10,524 nt of DNA. Source: CAMENZ01 sp041854955 (lineage in GTDB: Bacteria; Bacillota; Clostridia; Peptostreptococcales; Anaerovoracaceae). Each line of letters opens with the position of its first letter. Within the stretch, counting starts at the first letter, position 1. Positions 1 to 5,345 of this stretch are shown here, piece after piece. The position numbers and the translations under genes were made by a program. Where the stretch lies: the NCBI GenBank assembly GCA_041854955.1, contig JBHADF010000016.1, forward strand, positions 1-10,524, written 5' to 3'. Under the pieces are notes generated by a model, which saw nothing but the letters and a program-made list of their open reading frames with translations, searched no databases and had not been told where the DNA came from.

Positions 1-1
1 A

Positions 2-1081
2 TTAAGTGAAGCTCTGAGCAAAATCACAGAACCAAGCCAGGTAGGAAAGACTTTCAAGCATTGGTCAGAGGAAGCAAATGGAAGCGAAGTAGCTAAAGAA
101 ACAAAATATGTAGAGAGCAAGACGCTTCACGCAGTATACAACACTATTTTGCCTCCGCCATCAGCGACAGATACGCCGACTATCGACCCGATTCATGAAG
201 GAGATACCACCATCACGGGAACGGCAGAGCCGGGAAGCGCTGTAACCATTACGCTACCCAACGGACAGAAGGTTACGGTCATCACAGACAGTAACGGAAA
301 GTTCATTGCCAACGTCCCCTTCGGCATAAAGCTGAAAGAGGGAGACCTTGTTACTGCAGCGGCTATGAATTTGACGGCCGGAAAGCTGCCAAGTGCACCT
401 GCAAGTACAACAGTACTTAAGAAGGCTGTCATCGAAAAACCTGACGACCAAGACAAGCCCGATGATAAGGATAAGCCTGACGACAAGAAGCCGATTGATG
501 ATAAGAAGCCAACTGACGACAAAAAGCCGATTGACGACAAGAAGCCAACTGATGACAAAAAACCGACTACGGACAACACAGGCAAGAAGCCTACTGTAGA
601 TACGGGATACGGAAATGGCAACGGTACAATCAAAACCGACGATGATGATAAGATAATCATCGGTAATGATGAAGACATAAAAGTAGAAGACGATAATGAT
701 GAAGTACCGGGAACCGTGGACCAAGATGACGAGGATGTGGACAATCCGGGCAAAACAGATGGACAGGGAGCTGACAGCTGGGCATTTACAAACCTGTTAG
801 CCTTATTAGCCACAATATTCTTGGCAGCATTTACAGCTCTTTCCAAGCGTAAAAAGGAAAAAGACGGTAAAACTAAGGAAAGAGAAGCAAAATATATGCT
901 GGCCGGACTGGCAGTGGCTGTTGTAGCGGTAATAATGTTTATCCTTACTGAGGATCTGACAAAACCTATGGCCATGACAGATAAATGGACGTGGGGACAA
1001 ACCTTGACTTTAGCCACTGAGGCAATTTTATCAGCTCTCTTCCTCAAATGGAGAGATGCGAAGAAGCCTACAGCCAAATAG
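2..1081 (+). CDS. Cell-surface protein, C-terminal part (InlB-like repeat, Ig-like domain, acidic stalk, three-helix anchor); 5' truncated by window
   Basis: The frame is open from the window edge to TAG at 1079-1081 (359 residues visible), so the true start lies upstream; the TTG at 149 is inside the coding region and is not a start. Residues about 10-48 match the end of a Listeria-Bacteroides/InlB B-type repeat (GKTFKHWSEEANGSEV ... TLHAVYN). Residues about 59-139 resemble a bacterial Ig-like domain (EGDTTITGTAEPGSAVTIT, then SNGKFIANVP). Residues 146-189 are KKPxDD repeats, followed by an acidic, Asp-rich stretch to about 255, a typical wall-spanning stalk. The C-terminus has three hydrophobic segments (about 260-280, 298-315, 332-349) with basic linkers and the motif FILTEDLTKPMAMTDKW between the second and third. 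No LPXTG motif is present. Likely role is adhesion or surface display; the ligand cannot be told. The long open frame on the opposite strand is a shadow. Confidence 0.85.
   Translation, partial: LSEALSKITEPSQVGKTFKHWSEEANGSEVAKETKYVESKTLHAVYNTILPPPSATDTPTIDPIHEGDTTITGTAEPGSAVTITLPNGQKVTVITDSNGKFIANVPFGIKLKEGDLVTAAAMNLTAGKLPSAPASTTVLKKAVIEKPDDQDKPDDKDKPDDKKPIDDKKPTDDKKPIDDKKPTDDKKPTTDNTGKKPTVDTGYGNGNGTIKTDDDDKIIIGNDEDIKVEDDNDEVPGTVDQDDEDVDNPGKTDGQGADSWAFTNLLALLATIFLAAFTALSKRKKEKDGKTKEREAKYMLAGLAVAVVAVIMFILTEDLTKPMAMTDKWTWGQTLTLATEAILSALFLKWRDAKKPTAK
437..568 (+). repeat. Tandem 18-bp coding repeats (KKPxDD stalk)
   Basis: The DNA encodes KPDDQD, KPDDKD, KPDDKK, then KPIDDK and KPTDDK in alternation, a hexapeptide period. 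The alternating Ile/Thr suggests a 36-bp duplicated higher-order unit. Such charged Pro/Lys/Asp tracts usually span the cell wall, and the copy number is likely to vary between strains by slippage. Confidence 0.8.
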
Positions 1082-1101
1082 AACAGGGAACTAAAAAAGG
1101 G

Positions 1102-1134
1102 AAAGACGGGTAAGCCTAAGGCTGCCCGTCTTTT
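1102..1134 (+). terminator. Rho-independent terminator of the surface-protein gene
   Basis: AAAGACGGG (1102-1110) pairs perfectly with CCCGTCTTT (1125-1133), with an inner AGCC/GGCT pairing (1113-1116 with 1120-1123). The short T run is 1131-1134. It lies 20 bases after the stop codon and separates the surface gene from the regulator operon. Confidence 0.88.
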
Positions 1135-1179
1135 AATTGCAGCAAGTTACTTTGGAAAATTTCTGCTGGCAAAACACTT

Positions 1180-1203
1180 TCCCAAGCTAACTCTAAGTTG
1201 GGA
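1180..1203. promoter_or_regulatory. Candidate operator: inverted repeat TCCCAA-N12-TTGGGA
   Basis: TCCCAA (1180-1185) and TTGGGA (1198-1203) are perfect inverted halves separated by 12 bases. They end 23 bases before the -10 box of the regulator operon, so the element covers the -35 region and just upstream. That position would suit autoregulation by the WYL protein encoded next. This is inference; a chance inverted repeat of this size is possible. Confidence 0.35.
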
Positions 1204-1223
1204 TTTTATGGCCGATGAAAACG

Positions 1224-1232
1224 TGATATAAT
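1224..1232 (+). promoter_or_regulatory. Extended -10 promoter for the WYL regulator operon
   Basis: TGATATAAT is a perfect extended -10 element (TGn plus TATAAT at 1227-1232). No good -35 hexamer stands 16-18 bases upstream (about TTTTAT at 1204-1209), which is usual for extended -10 promoters and for activator-dependent ones. Transcription would start near 1239, giving a leader of about 44 bases. Confidence 0.65.
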
Positions 1233-1267
1233 GCTAATATATTAAACAGATGGTCGGCATGGATATG

Positions 1268-1275
1268 AAAGGAGG
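1268..1275 (+). promoter_or_regulatory. Ribosome binding site that sets a TTG start
   Basis: AAAGGAGG stands 7 bases before TTG at 1283. The in-frame ATG codons at 1250, 1259 and 1265 lie upstream of or against this site and have no ribosome site of their own, so TTG 1283 is the preferred start. Confidence 0.7.
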
Positions 1276-1282
1276 CATAAAG

Positions 1283-2527
1283 TTGGCATACAGCGAACTG
1301 GTGAAAAATTTCAATCGTATTCGCGACTACATGCGTGAATTCTATATATACGGATTTAAGAGCAGAAATGAGTATACCCAAAAGAGCCCTCGTTCCTACG
1401 ATAACGAGCGCCGAAGAGTGGAAAGCTGGCTGGGGGACCATATGAAGTTCAGGCAGAATTCTGACGGGAAGAATGTTTTTCTCTCCATTGACAGCCGCCT
1501 CTCTCACCATAATCCTCTTTATGCAGCTTGGAAGGCCAAAAGCTTCACCGACGGTGACATAACCCTTCACTTCATGCTTTTGGATATTTTGCATGCTCCC
1601 GAGGTGGAGATGACCTTAAAGGAAATAACCGAGGAATTGGATCGGCGCCTACTGTTCTTCGACAAACCAAAAACCTTTGACGAGTCTACCGTTAGAAAAA
1701 AACTGAAGGAATATGTCTCCGAGGGCATAATCCATATGGAAAAACGAGGGAAAATATCCTATTATCACCGTGCTGAAGACCCTATAGCTTTGGACGAGGA
1801 TGCTTTACACTTCTTTTCCGAGGTGGCGCCCTGCGGTGTAATCGGTTCATTCCTGCTGGACAAGACTGAAAAGCACCATGAATCCATGGTTTTCAAGCAT
1901 CATTATATTACAAGTGCTCTTGACAGCGAAATTCTTTGCCACATACTTGAGGCTATAACCGCAAAAAAATACATCACTCTGGAAAACTTAAATCGCCGAA
2001 AAGGGAAAAGCACCGAAAGCTTTGTCATACCCTTTAAAATCATGGTTAGCGTTCGAAGCGGAAGGCAATATCTGCTGGCCTATACACCCAGATTCAAAAG
2101 GGTTATAACCTATAGAATTGACAAGATAATCTCCGTAAAAATGGGAACGCCTTGCTTTGAATTTGACAGAGTAGGAAGAAGCTTAGATGATAGATTTGCC
2201 CATATTTGGGGAGTGAGCACAGAACACCGATGGAGCGACAGTCTTGAGCATGTGGAACTTACCATCAGCTACGATGAGCAGGAACAATATATATATGATC
2301 GCCTGTATCGCGAAAAGCGGGGAGGAACCTTGGAAAGATTGGATGACCACACCCTTCGTTTTTCTGCTGATGTGTTTGACAGCAGCGAGCTGATTCCTTG
2401 GATAAGAACCTTTATAGGTAGGATAGGGAACATCAGCTTTTCTAACAAGGGATGGGAAAGCCGGTTCTGTGAAGACTTGGAAAAAATGTATGAGCTCTAT
2501 GGCTTGGAAGGAGAGGATACCCTATGA
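1283..2527 (+). CDS. WYL-domain transcriptional regulator (wHTH-WYL-WCX)
   Basis: A 414-residue protein of the YafY/WYL regulator family, a cytoplasmic DNA-binding protein. Residues about 90-162 form a winged helix-turn-helix (LKEITEELDRR, then STVRKKLKEYVSEGIIHMEKRGKISYYH). Residues about 228-290 are the WYL domain (KYITLENLNRRKGK ... GRQYLLAYTPRFKRVITYRIDKI), with QYLLAY where the family has rWYLvAY. Residues about 316-406 fit the C-terminal WCX extension. WYL domains are known or proposed to sense ligands such as nucleic-acid fragments. The gene overlaps the next one by 4 bases (ATGA), so the two are translationally coupled. The neighbouring Ro60/RtcB cassette is its likely target, taking the place held by RtcR in Proteobacterial RNA-repair operons; this is inferred from position only. 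Start chosen at TTG 1283 from the ribosome site. Confidence 0.88.
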   Translation: MAYSELVKNFNRIRDYMREFYIYGFKSRNEYTQKSPRSYDNERRRVESWLGDHMKFRQNSDGKNVFLSIDSRLSHHNPLYAAWKAKSFTDGDITLHFMLLDILHAPEVEMTLKEITEELDRRLLFFDKPKTFDESTVRKKLKEYVSEGIIHMEKRGKISYYHRAEDPIALDEDALHFFSEVAPCGVIGSFLLDKTEKHHESMVFKHHYITSALDSEILCHILEAITAKKYITLENLNRRKGKSTESFVIPFKIMVSVRSGRQYLLAYTPRFKRVITYRIDKIISVKMGTPCFEFDRVGRSLDDRFAHIWGVSTEHRWSDSLEHVELTISYDEQEQYIYDRLYREKRGGTLERLDDHTLRFSADVFDSSELIPWIRTFIGRIGNISFSNKGWESRFCEDLEKMYELYGLEGEDTL

Positions 2528-3435
2528 TTTTCAACGAAATTTACGGCACATACTATAAGGCTGTTGCAAAAATACTAAAAGCGGCCACAGAGCACAAGGT
2601 GGATAAAAAGGAATTGACTGAAATCATAGAAAGAAATACCTTCGGTGAGAGCATGCTCAACATAGAGCCTGCTCTGAGAGAAGGGAGATGGCAGCTGATT
2701 GGATCTGACGGGACTACCCCTGTTGAAAATCCACCCACCATGCCTCTTACGACTTTACAAAAGCGTTGGCTGAAGGCCATATTTGCAGACCCGAGGATAA
2801 AACTTTTTATGGATGAGATTCCTGAGCTCTCCGATGTAGAACCCCTCTTCACCTCAGAAAATGTAACTGTCTTTGACAAATACAGCGACGGTGACGACTT
2901 TGAAGATGAGACCTATATACAAAATTTCAGATTTATTTTAAAGGCCATAAAGGAGCGACTGCCCTTAGAGATTGAACAAAAAAGCAGGGAAGGCCGAGTG
3001 AAAGGAATCATCATCATGCCGGAGTATCTGGAATATTCGGAAAAGGACGATAAGTTTAGGCTCGTAGGCTCAGGAAAGTGGTACGACATGACGGTTAATT
3101 TAGGCCGAATTCAAAAATGCAGTATACACAAAGGAAGCTTTGCGCCCAAGGCCCGGGAAAATGAGCGAGCCGCAGAAAAGTCACTGGAATTTGAACTGGT
3201 TGATGAGAGAAATGCCCTGGAAAGAGCCATGCTCCACTTTGCACATTTTGCTAAGGAGGCTGAGAAACTTGATGAGGACAGATATAAGATAAAGATATTT
3301 TATGACAGGGCAGATGAAAGGGAAATGGTTATAAGAATCCTTTCCTTTGGGCCTATGGTAAGGGTTACAGCCCCAGAGGATTTCGTAAACTTAATAAAGG
3401 AAAGACTGAAAAAACAAAAAAGTTGCGGGAAATAA
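2524..3435 (+). CDS. Second WYL-domain protein, divergent, possible partner of the first
   Basis: 303 residues, starting at the ATG that overlaps the previous stop, with AAGGAGAGG just upstream. Residues about 158-205 look like a divergent WYL domain (GIIIMPEYLEYSEKDDKFRLVGSGKWYDMTVNLGRI), and residues about 215-300 resemble the WCX tail (YKIKIFYDRADEREMVIRILSFGPMVRVTAP). The first 140 residues are helical and contain TLQKRWLKAIFADPRIKLFMDE, a segment I associate with Clostridial WYL proteins, but no clear winged-helix is visible. It may therefore act as a co-regulator or heteromeric partner of the upstream protein rather than bind DNA alone. The last codons lie inside the stem of the terminator that closes the operon. 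The family assignment is fairly sure; the function is inference. Confidence 0.78.
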   Translation: MIFNEIYGTYYKAVAKILKAATEHKVDKKELTEIIERNTFGESMLNIEPALREGRWQLIGSDGTTPVENPPTMPLTTLQKRWLKAIFADPRIKLFMDEIPELSDVEPLFTSENVTVFDKYSDGDDFEDETYIQNFRFILKAIKERLPLEIEQKSREGRVKGIIIMPEYLEYSEKDDKFRLVGSGKWYDMTVNLGRIQKCSIHKGSFAPKARENERAAEKSLEFELVDERNALERAMLHFAHFAKEAEKLDEDRYKIKIFYDRADEREMVIRILSFGPMVRVTAPEDFVNLIKERLKKQKSCGK

Positions 3436-3454
3436 CATCTTCGCAACTTTTTTT
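3416..3454 (+). terminator. Rho-independent terminator of the WYL operon, overlapping the end of the gene
   Basis: AAAAAAGTTGCG (3416-3427) pairs with CGCAACTTTTTT (3442-3453) around a 14-base loop; seven T (3448-3454) follow the stem core. The left arm is coding sequence for the last residues of the second WYL protein, and the stop codon lies in the loop. The A run on the left could make it work in the opposite direction too. Confidence 0.88.
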
Positions 3455-3565
3455 CCGTGATAACATAGGGCGCTTTGTGTAGAATGGCAATGTAAACATA
3501 GGGGATGGCGAATGTCATCGGATGGTGCTACAAAGGAAAACATGCACGCCGGCCATTTCCTAAAA
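3455..3565 (+). promoter_or_regulatory. Upstream region of the small-RNA/TROVE cassette; no clear sigma-A promoter
   Basis: This 111-base stretch has no gene. It must carry the cassette's own promoter if the terminator before it is efficient, yet I find no TTGACA/TATAAT pair and no sigma54 GG-N10-GC signature. It holds an inverted repeat AGGAAA (3534-3539)/TTTCCT (3556-3561) around a GCCGGC palindrome, and a direct repeat GGATGG (3503-3508 and 3520-3525). These are possible sites for the WYL proteins; an activator-dependent promoter would explain the lack of consensus. Confidence 0.35.
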
Positions 3566-3664
3566 AAGACGCAAACAGCAATTTGTACTTACTCAATCAA
3601 TGAAAATGTCCTCAAGGGGACTTAACGCCGGAAATCAATTCCGGTAAGACCAAGTACGCGTCTT
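3566..3664 (+). ncRNA. Y RNA-like small RNA 1 (Ro60-associated candidate)
   Basis: A 99-nt structured element. The ends pair perfectly: AAGACGC (3566-3572) with GCGTCTT (3658-3664). After a 12-base 5' internal bulge with CAGCAATTT (3576-3584), a second helix forms from GTACTT (3585-3590) and AAGTAC (3652-3657). Inside are two hairpins: GTCCT/GGGAC (3608-3621, last pair T-G) and CCGGAA/TTCCGG (3628-3644). The terminal stem with a conserved bulge resembles the Ro-binding module of Y RNAs. It lies in the gap before a TROVE gene, where Y RNA genes are typically found. It shares ends, bulge sequence and length with the next element. No promoter or terminator of its own is visible, so processing from a longer transcript is likely. 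Y RNA identity is inference. Confidence 0.65.
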
Positions 3665-3669
3665 GTTAA

Positions 3670-3769
3670 AAGGCACTTGCAGCAATTTTCAAATTTTGAA
3701 AAGGACCGAGGGTATAGCGAATGACACAGCTAAGCGACAGGTTCAAATCCTGTTTTGAAACAGTGCCTT
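3670..3769 (+). ncRNA. Y RNA-like small RNA 2 with tRNA-like core (YrlA-type candidate)
   Basis: A 100-nt element starting 5 bases after RNA 1. AAGGCACT (3670-3677) pairs perfectly with AGTGCCTT (3762-3769). The 5' side has CAGCAATTT (3680-3688) at the same offset as in RNA 1, with its last TT entering the next helix. TTTCAAA (3687-3693) pairs with TTTGAAA (3754-3760), a 7-bp acceptor-like stem. The right strand follows directly on a T arm: ACAGG, loop TTCAAAT, CCTGT (3737-3753). TAGC/GCTA (3715-3718, 3729-3732) may be an anticodon-like arm. The distance from acceptor-like stem to T arm (43 bases) is close to that of a tRNA. This is the plan of YrlA RNAs, in which a tRNA mimic sits on a Ro-binding stem. 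GTTATTTTT (3770-3778) after the terminal stem could support partial termination. It is not a tRNA gene: there is no normal anticodon arm or CCA end. Confidence 0.72.
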
Positions 3770-3790
3770 GTTATTTTTAAGAAGAATAGA

Positions 3791-3797
3791 AGGAGGG
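3791..3797 (+). promoter_or_regulatory. Ribosome binding site fixing the TROVE start
   Basis: AGGAGGG ends 6 bases before ATG 3804. An in-frame TTG at 3768 lies inside the terminal stem of small RNA 2 and has no ribosome site, so it is rejected as the start. Confidence 0.85.
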
Positions 3798-3803
3798 AAT
3801 TCT

Positions 3804-5294
3804 ATGTTAAGATACATTAAGGAAGAAGCAAATCTTACAATGACAGAAAACGGAGCCGTGACTTTCGAGTCCACCGGGTCACACTGCCTTGATTTGTTTG
3901 GTACCATCGGTGCTCTCCGCAGAGAAGCAGACAGGGAAATAATAACCCGATTTATCCGCGCATATACGGAAAATTCTGATATGGCCATGAAAATTCTCTT
4001 CTTTGCCAGAGATATAAGGGGAGGCTTAGGGGAGAGACGGGTGTTCAGAGTGATTTTCAACTGGCTTGCAGCCAATGAACCTGAATCCGTTAAAAAGAAC
4101 CTTAAATATGTGGCGGAATACGGTCGCTTTGATGACCTGCTTTCCCTCATGGGAACGCCTTGTGAAAAGCCAATGGTGGAAATAATCAGGGGTCGCTTTG
4201 AAGCTGACATTGATGCTTTGGCGGAAGGTAAGGAGGTTTCTTTGCTGGCAAAATGGCTCCCCTCAGTAAACGCTTCCTCCTCGGAAACAATTATGGCAGG
4301 AAAAAGGATAGCCGGCCTGTTGGGCTTGGGGGACAGGGAATACAGAAAAGCCTTGTCAGCTCTTAGAGGGCAGATTAAAATAATAGAAAACAGCCTTCGC
4401 CAAAAGGATTATAGCTTTGACTATTCAAAGCAATCCTCCAGAGCCATGCTGAAATACAAAAAGGCTTTTATGAGAAATGACGGTCAGCGCTACGAGAGCT
4501 TTATAAAAGAAGTTCTTGCCGGTAAAGCTGTGCTTCACGCCGACAACGTGTCACCTTATGAGCTGGTGGAACCGTATATAAGAAAGGATTGGTACTGCGA
4601 GGGAAGCCCCAACCTGGAAAACATGACTAAGCAGGAAAAGGCTGCTCTCAATGCAACCTGGGCATCTATGGCGGATTTTGGCAACGATGAAAACACCTTG
4701 GCTGTCATAGACACCTCCGATTCCATGTATTTTGACATGAAGCCTCTGCCTGCGGCGGTGGCACTGTCCTTAGGCATATACTTTGCTGAGCACAGCAAGG
4801 GCATGTTTAGAAATCATTTCATAGAGTTTTCCGCTCGTCCTCAGCTCATAGAAATAAAGGGAGAGACCTTCGTAGACAAGCTGAGATATGTAGCGTCCTT
4901 CAACCAGGCGGCAAACACCAACCTTGAAGCTGTCTTTGACTTGATTTTAGAGGCAGCGGTAAAGAATAAGGCGGCACAGGAGGAATTACCCGCAAAGCTG
5001 GTAATCATCTCCGATATGGAGTTTGATGAATGTATGGAAAGCGCCTCCGAGACCAATTTCAGAAATGCCAAGAGGAAATACGAAGCCGCCGGATACAAAT
5101 TACCGGAGATAGTATTTTGGAATGTGGCAAGCAGAAATCGTCAGCAGCCCGTCACTCAAAATGAGGCAGGTGTGGCCTTGGTTTCCGGCGTAACTCCCAG
5201 ACTTTTCTCCATGGTGGCAGGGGGGCTTATTTCACCCTACGAATTCATGCGGGAAGTAGTGGAAAGCAAGCGATACGAAAAGATAGAAGCATAA
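3804..5294 (+). CDS. Ro60-like TROVE/vWA RNA-binding protein
   Basis: 496 residues, close to the usual length of Ro60/Rsr proteins. Residues 1 to about 290 are a helical-repeat TROVE-type ring (start LDLFGTIGALRR; signature ARDIRGGLGERRVFRVIFNWL near 65-85; YGRFDDLLSLM near 107-117). The RGGxGER and YGRxDDLL signatures are those I associate with DUF2828, a family related to TROVE. The C-terminal part is a vWA domain with an apparently complete MIDAS: D303, S305, S307 in DTSDSM, T372 in AANTN, D404 in IISDME. In the family the ring binds Y RNA on its outer face and passes ends of misfolded RNA through the hole. The gene follows two Y-like RNAs by 34 bases and precedes rtcB by 51 bases, the composition of bacterial RNA-repair operons. 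Binding to RNAs in its own leader could give feedback control; this is inference. Confidence 0.9.
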   Translation: MLRYIKEEANLTMTENGAVTFESTGSHCLDLFGTIGALRREADREIITRFIRAYTENSDMAMKILFFARDIRGGLGERRVFRVIFNWLAANEPESVKKNLKYVAEYGRFDDLLSLMGTPCEKPMVEIIRGRFEADIDALAEGKEVSLLAKWLPSVNASSSETIMAGKRIAGLLGLGDREYRKALSALRGQIKIIENSLRQKDYSFDYSKQSSRAMLKYKKAFMRNDGQRYESFIKEVLAGKAVLHADNVSPYELVEPYIRKDWYCEGSPNLENMTKQEKAALNATWASMADFGNDENTLAVIDTSDSMYFDMKPLPAAVALSLGIYFAEHSKGMFRNHFIEFSARPQLIEIKGETFVDKLRYVASFNQAANTNLEAVFDLILEAAVKNKAAQEELPAKLVIISDMEFDECMESASETNFRNAKRKYEAAGYKLPEIVFWNVASRNRQQPVTQNEAGVALVSGVTPRLFSMVAGGLISPYEFMREVVESKRYEKIEA

Positions 5295-5300
5295 TATGAG

Positions 5301-5330
5301 AAAGGCGGGTCATGGTTGGGTTCGCCTTTT
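5301..5330 (+). promoter_or_regulatory. Hairpin with T run between TROVE gene and rtcB (attenuator or processing site)
   Basis: AAAGGCG (5301-5307) pairs with CGCCTTT (5323-5329) around a 15-base loop and ends in TTTT (5327-5330). It could be a weak terminator that lowers rtcB relative to the TROVE gene, or stabilise the upstream message. The rtcB ribosome site follows at once. Confidence 0.5.
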
Positions 5331-5345
5331 GTGAAAGGAAATAAA

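Noticed and set aside
193..1077. Long open frame on the minus strand (294 codons) opposite the surface protein
   Set aside because: It arises from the Lys/Asp/Pro-rich codons of the real gene; the product is a low-complexity Ser/Leu/Gly string with no domain, and the plus frame has clear domains.
1137..1145. TTGCAGCAA matching the bulge region of small RNA 2, as a possible third RNA
   Set aside because: The match is nine bases, partly self-complementary, and no terminal stem or second conserved block surrounds it.
3680..3700. Sigma54 promoter near the small RNAs, as in rtcR-controlled operons
   Set aside because: No GG-N10-GC pair with the correct flanks is present, and the nearby GGCACTTGC has the wrong spacing; no RtcR gene is in the window.
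3686..3702. Local hairpin TTTTC-AAATTTT-GAAAA in small RNA 2
   Set aside because: It competes with the 7-bp acceptor-like stem that adjoins the T arm; the latter fits the overall fold and the parallel with RNA 1 better, though the local hairpin could be an alternative state.
3670..3769. A true tRNA gene
   Set aside because: There is a good T arm and an acceptor-like stem, but no standard 5-bp/7-base anticodon arm, no convincing D arm, and the acceptor-like stem continues into a further helix instead of ending in CCA.
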